NCBI GenBank assembly: GCA_947034885.2
Contig: OX344756.2
Coordinates: 10,536,098 to 10,600,097 of the forward strand
Source of the DNA: Thuidium tamariscinum
Lineage: Eukaryota; Streptophyta; Bryopsida; Hypnales; Thuidiaceae
Direction of reading: 5' to 3'
Length of the DNA stretch: 64,000 nt
Shown: one piece after another, positions 47,447 to 59,540 of the stretch
How the letters are laid out: each line of letters starts with the position of its first letter
Position numbering within the stretch: position 1 is the stretch's first letter
The notes under the pieces: generated by a model
The model's input: the letters and a program-made list of their open reading frames with translations, nothing else
Database searches by the model: none
Told to the model about the DNA's origin: nothing
Made by a program: the position numbers and the translations under genes

Positions 47447-47699
47447 TTGTGTGGAATATTGAATCAACAATTATTCATGGTTGAATTCTTTGAAATCATC
47501 TTCTATAAGGGGTTCTCAAGACTTATAAAAAAAATGGTCACTTCATTGTGTGCTTGCAAGTGCTTGTTCTATTTCAATCAATTCATGCTTTAAAGTTGAA
47601 ATGTTGAAATGCTAGTTCAAGAATGTTGTCAAATTTTTATTTTTTGTAGTAAAATTGCTCTCAACTTTTGTAACAAAGATCTCTTTGGGATTTTAATGA

Positions 47700-49177
47700 A
47701 GGCACTCTTTTACAATTCATACCTTTCAATCCATGTTGACATTCTACATCAAAACAATATCGGGATTTTGAAAATGTTGGTGGATATCTTATGCCAATTG
47801 TTTAGCCTTCATGTATTGCAAGCACTTGATGATAGATTAATGATGATAAAAGAAACTCAAGTGTCAATATCCAAAATTCCAATTACTTGAAAATGCAAAA
47901 GGAGACTATTTCCTCTCTCAAGCTAATTAATTGGGTTTAAATATTGGGCTAGGATGCAAATATTTATTTATTTACTAGGTTTGTGTGAAGATGCTATTGT
48001 ACATACAATAACCCTTTTTGTTTAATAGGATGTCAAAGCATGTTGGAGCTCTTATTACATAGAGTGGATCTTACAAGAAATGGAACTTCTTATGAGAAGG
48101 TAGGAAATATGTATTAATTTCAAATTTAATTGTCTATTGATGACACGTTGTTAAAATAACTTAACTTTTTTTATACATTTAACCATTAGGTCAACGTGGT
48201 AAAACATTCCATCACTGTTTCAAATAACATTGAAACAAGGGGGGGGGCAGAAATTTGAAATGTAAGTATGAACAACTTCATTTTCTATAAACAAAATTGA
48301 AAAGTATTGAATATGGTACAATATTAGTGGTTTAGAATTTTCAAAAAGGGTTTGGAAGGAACATGTTTGTAGAACTTAATACCATTGTCTTTAGTTATTT
48401 TCTTCCAAAGCACTAAATCCTAGGTAATTTTAGAATTCATCATTGCTTTCATTTTGATAACATTTTTTAATTCTATTAGTTTTAAAAATTCATTTATTTT
48501 TTATAAACTTAATGCAAATTAAATGGTATTTATTCTCCAATTGCCAAAAGTCAATTCAAAGTAGACCTATATGTGCTATAAATAGTATGTAACATTGTAC
48601 AATCTTTTTGACATTCTCACTTTGTTTGATGTTCAAATTTATGATTAGTATTTGTTAAATCAATTAAAAAACACATAACTTTTAAAAACTTGAAAAGTAC
48701 AATTTTTTTTCCATAGCTTGAATTAAAGTTTGTTGTGATTGACAAAACTTATGCATTGCACATATGTATAAAATAAGTATTTACAATGGAAGGTTAACAA
48801 TAAAAACATTACTACTTAAATTCTCATAAAGTAATTAGGCATGTATGTGATTGAATATGCAATTGCACATTGTTTGTATAAAGAAACTACTAAACTCTTG
48901 TAGGGTTTTAGAAGAAGTCAATAGAGTACTCTAAGATCTTCTAAAATGCATTTTTTAGACAACGTATGAATAAATTATGAATTTTCACAATGCTAAAAAA
49001 TTAATGTTCCTACAACAATATTGTACATACAAGATAGGAATTTGAAAAGACTATCACCTTAAGAAAGGGATCACAATTGGATTTACTTACTCAAATAGAA
49101 AGTTTTCCACCTCTAAGATTGTACAATTTTCAACATTTTTTAATTTTGTTCACAAAAAATGAAGCTACTAATGGTTT
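47700..49177. other. Interior of the 5.06-kb element, no gene
   Basis: The 93-codon frame at 47609-47890 has no recognised match and AT-rich codon use. A G-run at 48239-48247 is the only compositional oddity. Confidence 0.45.
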
Positions 49178-50019
49178 AGGAAAAATGCAAGAATTGTGCT
49201 CAAAGTTGAATTTTAGACTTCATTTGGTCATGGTACAATAACTTCCTTTAAAAAAACATTGAACTAGAAGAAGTAGAAGAAATGAGCTAATATTTATCTC
49301 TAAAAATCCACTTGAGATTTTGAAGCATCATGTAAGAGTTCTAGACAAATTCTAGAGGGGGGTAGGGGGTTTGGGGGGTGGAAGGGACATTTTTGAGGGC
49401 ATTTTCAAACACCTCTTCCGAAATTTGTTCATAACTTTTAGGTGGAGTATTGAAATCTCAAATGAATTTTTAAAGATAAAAGTGTACTTGATTCACCAAC
49501 TTTTCATAGTCCAAAGTTTAAAAAAGAATATAGTCTGCTATGTCTAAATGAGGTTTGAAATTTGACTTTTATTACAATTCCTGTGTTTCCACTTAACTAT
49601 GAGCGGAGGAGCTCTTTTTCTCCTATCTCATATATCCCTCATGGTTTGTTTCACCCACCACTATTCTACTAGTATAAAGAGCTTCTCTCCACTCCTCCTC
49701 CAATACAGGATTGATTATGAGGCTCAAATGAAAAAGTAGCATAAGAAATGAAATATGCAGCACAAAACTCACATCATTGATTCAATTTTCTTATTGAAAA
49801 TCTTGTGTACTATTTCATTATATTCTACTATGTTGGAAAATTTAAATTAAATCCAAAATTAAAAGTAGATTGAGAGGTCCTTAGAGGGCGGTGGAGCAAC
49901 CCTTTGATCTACTTGCATTCCAGCCCTGCCTTTGAAAGATGCTCAATGTGACATTGTGTCAAACTAGCCCTTTTTTAATGACACCAAAATTTTAATTAAC
50001 AGCAAGTATGAATGTACCC
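49178..50019 (-). repeat. Right long inverted-repeat arm
   Basis: Mirror of 44959-45794, ending in the GTACCC terminus at 50019 followed by TTA. The outer portion near 49880-49960 has diverged more from the left arm than the inner portion. Confidence 0.88.
49355..49386 (+). other. Potential G-quadruplex in right arm
   Basis: Runs of G6, G5, G6 and G3 with loops TA, TTT and TGGAA satisfy the standard quadruplex pattern on the plus strand. Confidence 0.75.
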
Positions 50020-50022
50020 TTA

Positions 50023-51508
50023 TAGTCATGGTCTATTGGATTTTTATTTGTTACTTGAAGAGTATCATGAAATTTTGGTTTGCACCATGATGTTCTACAT
50101 TATAATGTTGGACATTATAATGTATAGCAATAGAGACCTTTTCAAAAAAATTAAGCATAATATATACACAATATGATTTTTTTCGCTTATTCTTCAAGAA
50201 TTCATTCTACTGTAATTTCAAATTTTTGTAATGAATTGGATATTCTAGGACATGTCATTATGTATCTTAAAATTAAAATTTTGTAAATTACAATCATATT
50301 TAGTCAATAATACTGGAGTACATGGTCTTAGGGTATCGATTGCGGGTTCAATAATTCCGTCCTCCTAACGGACACCCAATCATTCATCCACGGAACCAAC
50401 ACCCACTTCTACATCCACCACTATTCATCCAAAATCAAAATCTGCCTTCCCCGCAACGCACCGGCTTATTCCCGCCATTCCCTGCCAGGAGTGCCAGCAG
50501 AATGCCCCGTCGGCTTCCCTCAGTTCCTCATGAAAGCGCCTCGAACTCGATCCAGTGTGTGCCGAAGACCATTTGCACGCCTTCTTCGTCAAATTTCTCC
50601 CGAAATTCTCCATTCAGAGAGCCTTTCAGGCTCCAATTCGCGGCAGGGATGAAGTTTCTCAACACTTCTGAGTCAATTGGGAATGTTTCCCGAGCGTAGT
50701 CGAGCTCACATGGAGATTTCTCAGCCTGATAACGTTATTTAGGGTTTCAAGATGCTTAGATATTCACGAAGTTTGGGTTTCGCTTCTAGTTTGTGGAGTT
50801 CTCTGGAGCTAAATGGCCAGATCTGGGGTGAGAATGCGAAATTACCGAGAGCATCGCGTGATGTGCGTTTGTTGCCTTTACGTTAATCTGAGTTTGCGCC
50901 TCGTGTCGATACAACACTTCTGTGGTTGAGTTCGCATTTCACTTTATGCGGTATTTTTAAAAATTGGCGTTGATTAATTTGTTTTGTGCATTTTGATTTA
51001 TTTCGCATTTTCTTAAATTGGATTTTGGTTTAATTTTAAATGATTTTTTCGTGTGTATGTGTGTTTTGTATTATAGTGCATTGTTCGATTCTGATTTGGT
51101 TATGGTTTGATTCGTTGTATTTGTTTTGAGTGGTTTATGGTGCGTTTGATAGATTGGATTTTAGTTTTGTGTTGTGTTATGTGTTGGGTCTCATTCGGTG
51201 GCTGCATTCACAATGGCAGGACGATTCGTGGAGAATGGTGTCGTTCGACTGGATATGTCTTCCGTGATCTGCTTGGTCACCTACCAATGACTCATCTGTG
51301 TCTGATTGCCTCTGACAAGCTAATGCATCGAGAGTAGTGGATTTCGTTCGAGTGCGCAATTTTGATGCTCAGCATGAGTAGGGTGCAAAGGCCCGGGAGA
51401 GTTTGGGATAATGCCGTTCAACACTCGGCGCATGAGCTGAAATGCAGGTGGAGAATGGAGTCTAATTAGGTTTACTAAAGGGGACGAAGAGAGGGAGGGG
51501 GATCGAAG
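50023..51508 (+). promoter_or_regulatory. Upstream region and presumed leader of EXO1
   Basis: Composition rises sharply at about 50330, after the transposon. A telo-box-like TTAGGGTTTC lies at 50739-50748. The frames at 50425-50613 (minus), 50502-50699 (plus) and 51107-51337 (plus) show no family match. The transcription start and any leader intron are not resolved. Confidence 0.4.
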
Positions 51509-54500
51509 ATGGGGATTCAGGGGTTGCTTCCCACCCTGAAATCCATCATGAACCCGCGTCACGTACGTGACTATGCAGGGAAGCGGGCGGCCGTCGACAC
51601 CTATTCTTGGCTTCACAAGGCTGCTTTCAGCTGCAGCAAAGACATATGTCTGGGGCTGCCTAATGACAGGTGAGCACACTCAAGTGGCACTATCTCCGGG
51701 GTATAGATGGGCTTCTAAACGCACTCTCACGTGTTCACAACTGGACCTGTGGAAATTGGCCAATCACATGTGCTCAGAGCAGGACAGATTCCGAGGGTAT
51801 ACTAGGAATATGCAATTACAGAACCTGTCATTATAGAGGGTTGAGTGTGCTTGGATATCTAGCAGCACAAAGAAATGCTACATCCTACATTAAGCTTGAT
51901 GAGATTCGGCATGGGGACACCATTCGTTTTGTTAGGTTTGTGTTGAAGTTTCTGAAAGCTTGATTGGTCGATAAGGATGTGTGTGGCTTGTGGAACACGT
52001 AATGACACATGCAGTTGTGTGTGATGCGTTAGGTATATACACTACTGCATGCATCGAGTCAATATGTTGCGACACTACGGTGTGGAACCCGTTCTAGTGT
52101 TTGATGGGGGTGGCCTTCCTATGAAGTCTGATCAAGAAATCAAACGTGCCAGGTATTTTGCATACTATCGTTTCTAGCTACCTTGAAAGTAGGAGTACTT
52201 TTATCTCTTACCGATGAACGGATTGCCGCTGGTGAGGATGGACATTAGGTAGAGGATACCACTTGCGTCACTTAAGTATTTTAATTAGTGTGTAGGAGTG
52301 TGATGATTGGGAGATCGGTACAGAGCTGCAGAGGGGTCACTGTGGGCACAAGAACCTAACTCTCGTAAGACAATTTTTTTATCAGTATGAGTGGATTTCC
52401 CATAAAACTATAAAGTGGGAGGTCTAGACCACTAGTAGTGTCATTAGACAACCCCATTTATATTCAAAGACTAGTGGCCATAGACATTTAGTCATTTGCT
52501 TACAAGTGCAACCGAGTATTTGAGTAGATGAGGTTCTGTTGGTAACTGGGGTAAGTGTTGGAGGCGGGATCAAGTCTATTAACGATTGGTGCCCTCTATC
52601 GTAGCAGATCAAATAATCTGTGCTTCTTAAACTTGAGGCCGATCTAATTCCGTTCGGCTGTATAACTCTGAGACAGATCGAGGAAGGAAAATTTAGACCG
52701 TGCCCTGGAACATGAGCGTTTGGGAAATCAATCCGCTGCTTATGAGTGCTTCCAGAAGGCTGTAGATATAACTCCTGCAATCGCTTTCAGATTGATCAAG
52801 GTACAAGTGCGTTGTTGCATTTTAGCGCTTCTGTTGTTTGTGTACAAGAATCGGACGTTGTTTCTACTTTATAGTTCACGTGCTGCGTCTAGGTTGACTA
52901 TATCTTCTCGACGTCTGAAATATATAGTCCTATCTCGTAATTTCTGAACAGGTATTGCGGCAGGAGAACGTGGATTATGTTGTGGCTCCGTATGAAGCAG
53001 ACGCTCAGATGGCTTTTCTAGCTCGCAATGGACACGTGGATCTTGTTATTACAGAGGACTCTGACCTAATTGCATACGGTTGTCCACAGGTAGAGTTCAC
53101 AGGAAATGACCTAACCTTGAGATTGCTCTCAAAGATTATCTTCTCGTATGTAGATATTTGGTCTTAGACGCGAGTGATTTAATAACTCGAATTTGAAGGA
53201 CCTGAGAATAATGAAATAAACTGTTTCCTAGGCAAGCAGACTTCATAATGTAGACAAAGGCCCCAAGTATGTTTTTTATGATTGAATTGATAAGACTTGC
53301 TTCAATGACAAAAATTACGTTTGTGGCAGATTCTTTATAAGATGGACAAATATGGGCAAGGTGTCGGATTTCAATACACCGACATTACGGCCAACAAAGA
53401 TCTCGACTTCAACAATTTCTCCAAACAGATGATTCTGGAAATGTGCATAATGAGTGGTTGTGATTACTTATCTTCGTTGCCAGGAATGGGTGTGAAAAAA
53501 GCTCATGGCTTGATTAAGCGTTTCAAGACCTATCAGAAGGTCGCTACATTATGACTTCACATTACCGACTCACCATTTTTGTTCTCTAGTATCGTCGAGC
53601 AATCTTCTATACGTAAGGAACTCTTTAAACTCTAAGCTCAACGATCTATTGTAAAATTCTCCTGCCTGTTTACAATGGATCGTTGAATTGAGAGTTGAGG
53701 AGCCCCTTACGTAAAGAACTGGAGTAGCTATCCGTTCAGTGATCTTTTGAATTGCGTCATGGTTACTTTCGGTCTCACTTCTGTCGATAATTTGCTGTGA
53801 CTTGAATATGGGTGCAGGTAATCAAGCACTTAAAGTTTAGTGGCGTTCTCATAGATAAACAATATGAGCAAGGCTTTCAGAGAGCTATTTTGACATTTCA
53901 GCATCATCGTGTTTACGATCCTGCAAATGGGGAGATGATTTACCTTACCAGTTTACCGAGCGACCTTGACACTGACCTAGATTTTTTGGGACCATATCCT
54001 TCCTTTTATGCCCATTTGGTAACAATTGCTTTGGAAAAGGACGTCATTGCTTCTGAATGCTAAGTAACTCTATGAATTTACATTGTATCTGCATAGATCT
54101 AGATCTCGTTATGTGCCTTTCGCCATACTCCAGCGCCAGTAGACTTCACTACATTCATATCAAGCATTGTGCACTTAACTCTTTCTTACATATGTACCCC
54201 CGACTGTTGCCATTGCTATTGCCAGAGGTGAGGTGGACCCAACCACCTATGAGCCCTTTGAGGTATAGTTTCTTATCATCGTGCTCAATAATCTTTGAAA
54301 TTTTTAGTGTGAGAAGTGCTGGTTCCTGATGTTTATGGCGGTTGTGTTTCAGGACATGAGTAGCTCAGAGATGCTGGGTACAGCTTCGAAAGCAAAAGTG
54401 CTTAGAAGCTCTCCGAATATGGAAGCGGAGCTTTCTCCTCCGATTACTGCGCTAATTACTAACTTCTTCCGTATCCACCAGAAATATTCAGACACTAGGC

Positions 54501-57296
54501 ATTTCGTAGACTTATCTCACGAATAGCTGATCCTGTGCATTTTCGGGTCTTCTTTGTTTGCTTTTGCGAGAGAGTGATACAATCTCTCACCTAAATTCTG
54601 GGCATGGAGTTGCTTACCTTTTTGTCATGATGTGTAAGGTGATGCCCCGGTAGGACCCTTAGTTTTCCAAGCTTGGCATACATATGTGCAGTCCACATCT
54701 GAAAACTAACACATGTCCGTAGATACTCCGGAATGTTTAGCATTATACTGTCTACCGTGTTCAGTAAAAAGGAATTGTGTTATATGTACTTAACTTTCTT
54801 CAGAGGGACCAGGAGAATCTACGAAGAAGCAGTTTAGGTGGCCGAGGAATGCACCCGAGAGCGCATCGTTGCTTTCCCAATGGAGCCAAGAGGAGACGGC
54901 ATCCCAATTCACCCCTTCACCAACTATCACCAGTCAAACCTATTCGAGTCCATTCAGCAAATTTTCTTTTACTTCTCAGCATTCACCAGTATTTGGGACT
55001 CCTCCAAGTCAAATATCTCCCTTTGTGAGTGAGGATCTGGACTTGGATGAAGGGTTGCCCAGGATCATTGTAAGTACATCAACTGAGATGTTCTGCTACC
55101 AGTTGTTCTGCCAGAGTGTTCTACTACCAGTTGGAAAAGTAGCGTTCTCTTTGCAGGCGTTTACTAATTATTTGGTGCACACAGGATCTCACGTCTGATT
55201 ATCCTCCACCTGAACAGCCCCTCATGAGAACACACAGCTTTTCAGGTGGACTACTCGTGTCTTTGCCAAACCTTTTTGTTTTTTGTTGCATCTTCATGTC
55301 TTTCTAAGCACAGGTATTCGACTTGGGTGCTCTTCTTGGAGAATGGTGATGGTCCAGGAGTTGACTTACATGTTCTTGTGCTCGGGCTTCTCACTGGGTC
55401 TTCTGCATTTGCAGAGGAGAAGCAGAAGAATGAGAGTCCTTTCTATTCCCGGACAACGCCAAACCTTGTCGATTCGAAGGCTTCGAAGACATCTGTCTCT
55501 TCTCGAGTGCAGAAGGCTGCTGCTCAACTTACCAGTGCTATGCAGTTGCGTGATGAAGCCACCTGCCTCGGTGGTCCGAGGAAAAGAAGTGCATATTTCT
55601 CTCAAACTTCACCACCGCCATCGCACCCAAGCAGTACTGGGGTGAGCCCAGAAGTCGATCACAAGAGGAACGTCGATTTGCTGGACATTTCTGAAGGTTC
55701 CTTGCCTAATATTCACCCAGAGACTCCGGTTTCTAAAGAGGTTGAAATCAAATGCAACACTCAGCGCTTCAATGATGTTCAAAATTGTCCAGATGTGAAT
55801 AAGGTACTTGCGAAGATCTATGCATGGTTCAAATTTTTTGAACCTTACACTGCCTGAGTGGGATTTTGTTGCAAGTAGATATTCATTCCCGAGGGGTTGA
55901 TGCTCTCATATTTATTGTGGATTAAGCATGATAGTGTGGACTCTGACTGCCCAATCACCTCTCACATGCAGGAGATCCTGAAGGATATTACGAACAAAGG
56001 AAAAACGCATGCAATTATTGTTGGAAAGAGTAAGTGTCAGTGGTTCCCTTGTCAATTGGTTAAGCAAATACTCTCTGTCGTTTTCAACCATTTTAATTGG
56101 AAACCCGAATATCATCTGGTAGGGGATGATAGTGATCACCAGTTGTTTGTGTTTGGGATCTAGACTTTGAATGTGCCTTTCTCTGACTATTAATATGCTC
56201 TTTGTCTGTCAGGGAAGCATGTCCCGCATTTCAGAAGTGATCTACTAGGAGAGAGACCGACGAAAAGCAGAACTTTCTCGTCTGTATCACATGTGGGTGA
56301 ATATGGTGGCCTTGCTCAACGATCCATGGATGACTTCGTTTCAACTCTCGCTCCGTTTCGATCCTCACAGCGCGGCTCTGGTGCCAGTGGTTCAGTGGCT
56401 CCTTCAAAGCAAGGAACTCGAGCCAGTGGTCTGAGAGCACCCTCGAAATCTGCTGGCAAGGCTTCCTCGTCTAGGTGATTCCGCAGAGTGTGTACTCATT
56501 GTGATTTGCTGCTATGTTTTTGAGGTTATATTCTTTTCCATGTCACTTATTCCTAGATGCATTCATTCGAAAATGAATATTTTAGTAAGCAGAGTTTACC
56601 ATTTCATTGGTTGCTTCATCCTTAGGCCCTAGCAAGTAGCTCGAATTAGCTAGTTGGTGCCTTGAGGCCTGCTCTCCACCTGGAAGTTACTTAAATTCCG
56701 CTATGCCCGCAGTTGCTAATAGATTTAGAGTTTTCATATTGCTAGTTACTGCTACTTGGTTAGTGCGAGCGACGCTAGCACTTCAAAACCATTGACATAG
56801 TCTTTATTAGTTTCCTTTTCCGAAGTTGGGAGCTAAGTGATGGAAATGAATGTAAATCCAGCGCTCGTTGTTCAGTGGGGATTAGTTTCAATTTGTCAGT
56901 GATAGTGCTTTGACATTGCGGGCACCGAGTTAGCTACTTGATTGGTGCAGTCGGGACCTTGATTTGCATCCTGTAATTTGCCTCAACCTGGCCTGGATCA
57001 TTTCACTTCTTGACTTGGTTTGGGCTGAAAGAAGATGGACGATTGATTCCCTGCGTAGGAATGGGTGTATCATGCTCAAGAAAGTATTTGTCCTCATCTT
57101 ACCTATTTTCAGTCCCCCGTTGTCTATTGAATGTGACTACAGGACCGTCACTACAGGATTAACCAAGAAAATTAGCGACTTCGTTTGCTCATCGCCAGTC
57201 AACACGCGAAGACTGACTTTTCCTGAGACGACTTCGGCTGCTGCTGGTGCTATGAGGTGGCAAGTTTACAACGAGGCCGACTGGGAAAAAGCATAA
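51509..57296 (+). CDS. EXO1: Exonuclease 1 (EXO1), XPG/RAD2 family, 14 exons
   Basis: Modelled exons: 51509-51669, 52033-52152, 52677-52800, 52952-53089, 53330-53539, 53818-53993, 54190-54262, 54353-54470, 54804-55069, 55185-55245, 55415-55803, 55972-56029, 56213-56474 and 57143-57296. All are in phase, giving 769 residues. The N-domain starts MGIQGLLP. The metal-binding acids of the family are present: D30, D78, E150, D152, D171, D173 and D226. The XPG-I and helix-hairpin ([13 protein letters not shown]) regions follow. The C-terminal half is Ser/Pro-rich and disordered-looking, with two PCNA-box-like motifs, QRSMDDFV (667-674) and TKKISDFV in the last exon. EXO1 resects DNA 5' to 3' in mismatch repair and recombination; that is family knowledge. 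An unspliced exon 13 would stop at 56478, giving 719 residues. A GGGLP where others have GGPLP is the only odd residue near the active site. Introns 6 and 8 look U12-type. Confidence 0.92.
53994..54189 (+). other. U12-type AT-AC intron in EXO1 (intron 6)
   Basis: The intron begins ATATCCTT, the exact minor-spliceosome AT-AC donor, and ends TTAC. A CTTAAC branch motif lies with its A 11 bases before the end. No GT-AG alternative restores the frame. Removing the 196 bases joins FLGP to [17 protein letters not shown], as expected for the EXO1 family. Confidence 0.85.
54471..54803 (+). other. Probable U12-type GT-AG intron in EXO1 (intron 8)
   Basis: The donor is GTATCCAC (six of the eight consensus bases GTATCCTT). 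The branch TACTTAAC lies 10 bases before the CAG acceptor and fits the U12 branch at seven of eight positions. The phase-1 junction joins ITNFF to [17 protein letters not shown] standard U2 intron is still possible. Confidence 0.6.
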
Positions 57297-58052
57297 GTTA
57301 TTTGTTGGGAAGCTCAGATGAAATATCAGCTTAGTTTTTGGAGAACTTATTATTTTATGGGCGGTTGAATTTCTGCCAGTGCCCTGCATTGCCTGCTATT
57401 GTCACTGAGTTTGGCAATCATTTTCTGCATCTTAATCATATTCTCTATGGGAGAACGACATGCATCGTTGGTTCCAAGTTGGTTTGCCCTGTTTCATATC
57501 TTGGGACAGTGAAAGTGAGCTCGGCATTCTTGTAAGAGGCATTCTTGGCTTCTGATGAAGTGAGAAACTTTGTCTGGGTCTTTCAGAGTGAAATGAACGA
57601 GAATTTCTATGTGAACCTGGCTTGAGAACTGTGCTTGAGGTCACGCATTTGCAGGAGAGACTGCTGGGAGGGTGAGGGAGTGGAATGTGGACACTTCCTG
57701 CAACGAGATAATATATGAAGCAGAACAAGAAGTTGAGTTTCTTTCAAGCACTTCGTTTTTAGGCTATCCGCCTAGAGCTCCGTGCAAATATCTGCTATAT
57801 AGTAACATGGAACGAGTATCATAGCTACCCAAATCAAATTCTAATCTCTGATGAAGTTCAACCTTGTCAATATTTGAGCATTCAAAGAAAAAATGACAGT
57901 GAGAATAACCCAAGTTGCATAACATTTTGAAATGAAAGTCATTACAGCGAAACAACTATGTACACTCTGGCTGCAGGAAACAACCGCCAAAAGAGTTTCA
58001 AGCTACAAATCTCATCAAAGAGCGAGTACAGTCCAATGTCCCTAAATCCAAC
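57297..58052. other. Convergent intergenic region between EXO1 and DPM3
   Basis: These 756 bases should hold the 3' untranslated regions of both genes. The open frames here (for example 57432-57728 minus) match nothing and are left out. Confidence 0.5.
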
Positions 58053-58741
58053 TCAGTCGGAGCTCAGATCAACACCACGCTCCTTGTAAAAGGCCTTCGC
58101 TTCCATGATGTCCTGCATTCATCACACCTCTCTTAGCAAACAAGAACCTTGCCAACTAGGGAAATTCTTTTAGGAAAAGAAATCGACAAATCAGTGCTGC
58201 ACATGTTGGGGTGATTGAAATCAATACGATTACATGTCACAAGTGAGGACCATAACGTCACCTTTTGCATTAGATCGGCTTCTTCAGGGCAAACCCGAAA
58301 TACCATCATCCCATAACCCAGCGCGCCAAGTCCATAACATCCTAACGACGCAATCGCGTACATCGGAAACTACACAAGACCACAAAACATAATTTCAATG
58401 ACCTACATTGCACACACCTTCAATTAGCTCATCCCAAACGTATTCAATAGCGTTTGGCGCATCAAAAACCAACAGGATTGTGAAAATTGTAGGACCCAAT
58501 TTGGTCCAGGGAAGACAATTAACAAGAATTAACCTTGTCCAAACTCTCTCAGCAGGAGATCCCCTCTTGCACATAGCAGTCACACCAAGTGCATCCGACA
58601 GGAAAGAATGGGGGATGACATGGAGCTTACGTAGGGAACAATAAGCTGCAAGGAGCGAGGGAGATCCTTGGTGAGGAGAAGCGAAATCCAGAGCACCACC
58701 ACAGCGATGAAGATGCTGCCGATCTTCCACACCTGCTTCAT
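58053..58741 (-). CDS. DPM3: Dolichol-phosphate mannose synthase subunit 3 (DPM3), 3 exons
   Basis: Exons on the minus strand are 58741-58631, 58369-58262 and 58112-58053. Each begins and ends on a codon boundary with GT-AG introns, giving 92 residues (Arabidopsis about 89). Two hydrophobic segments are visible, about residues 5-23 and 38-60, followed by a cytosolic tail with CPEEADLMQKDIMEAK and KERGVDLSSD, which closely follow plant DPM3. In this family the subunit anchors and stabilises the catalytic DPM1 in the ER membrane, supplying dolichol-phosphate mannose for glycosylation and GPI anchors. The start is the ATG followed by KQVWKI, the usual plant beginning. EXO1 ends 0.76 kb away on the opposite strand. 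Confidence 0.93.
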
Positions 58742-59540
58742 GGCGACGGAGAATTCGAACAAGGTCTCATGCGAAGATCACGCTGCAAACATATTGCATC
58801 AAAAATACATTGCGATAAGTTCCAGAGGTCCAAGTTCTAAACTTTAGGGTTTCATGGCTAGAACCCGGCAGATAAAACTCAACCATCCCGCAACTCAGCA
58901 TTACAAAGGATGAAACACCTCACCTACTTCACAATTGAGATGAAACGTTAGCAGGATCCACAAGTACAGACAGATCTACCTCAAGAACGACTCTGACATG
59001 AACGAATCAACAGTACTTGTCGAAATCTTGGAAAATTAAGAATATGACCTCAGCAACGCAGGTCTCAATATCACTCGCGAAACTAACCACCAAAGCAAGA
59101 AAACCTAACTTCTTTCCTCTCTGCCAAGATAGGCAATCCTCGACCCCCCTCAAAAAGAGAAAGACACGCAAATTGATACTTGAAACCCTAAAGCCGACGA
59201 GCTCACCCGATTTCGCTCATTCGCACATTTAACACATTCTCACAGACTAAGGTACTTCGATCTGCACACCACGCTCCTACCACACCAGAAACATCCTTTC
59301 AAATGGGGAAATACTTTCCAATATTACCCACCGATGGAGAAGCCAAAATGCCGCGAATTTGGAACGGGAAAATCAGTCAGACACCATCGCCGATCGCCTG
59401 AGCTACCACGAACTCCCAAGCAACCGATGTTTCCGACAAACTAAAGCCACCAATCAACACTGCGGCGCTCTCCAAACGAGCTTGCTTTGCTGCGCATGCT
59501 ATCGTTCCTTCGGCACCCACGTTGCTGTTTCACATCACTA
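58742..59540 (-). promoter_or_regulatory. Upstream region of DPM3
   Basis: GC-richer than what follows. It carries CCCTAAA-type motifs at 58841-58850 and 59183-59191, on opposite strands. The small frames at 59017-59232 and 59359-59541 are not supported as genes. The exact promoter is unresolved. Confidence 0.4.

Larger units (their letters stand above)
44959..50019. mobile_element. 5.06-kb PIF/Harbinger-like element with ~840-bp inverted repeats
   Basis: The ends are GGGTACGTTCACATTTGCT on the left and GGGTACATTCATACTTGCT as the complement of the right. Each is flanked by TTA (44956-44958 and 50020-50022), the 3-bp target duplication expected of PIF/Harbinger. The inverted arms extend about 836 bp (to 45794) and 842 bp (from 49178). 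The 3.4-kb centre holds no transposase frame that I can detect; the longest is 93 codons. It does contain other inserted elements. The copy is therefore non-autonomous or a composite. Arms this long are unusual for the superfamily, so a Foldback-like origin with a chance TTA match remains an alternative. Confidence 0.8.

Noticed and set aside
53994-54063. Continuation of EXO1 exon 6 to the stop at 54061-54063, or to a GT at 54020
   Set aside because: Neither restores phase with the downstream exon coding for [15 protein letters not shown]. The AT-AC junction does.
54353-54526. EXO1 ending at the TAG near 54524 by reading through exon 8
   Set aside because: An in-phase junction from 54470 to 54804 continues into a typical Ser/Pro-rich EXO1 tail, so the stop is intronic.
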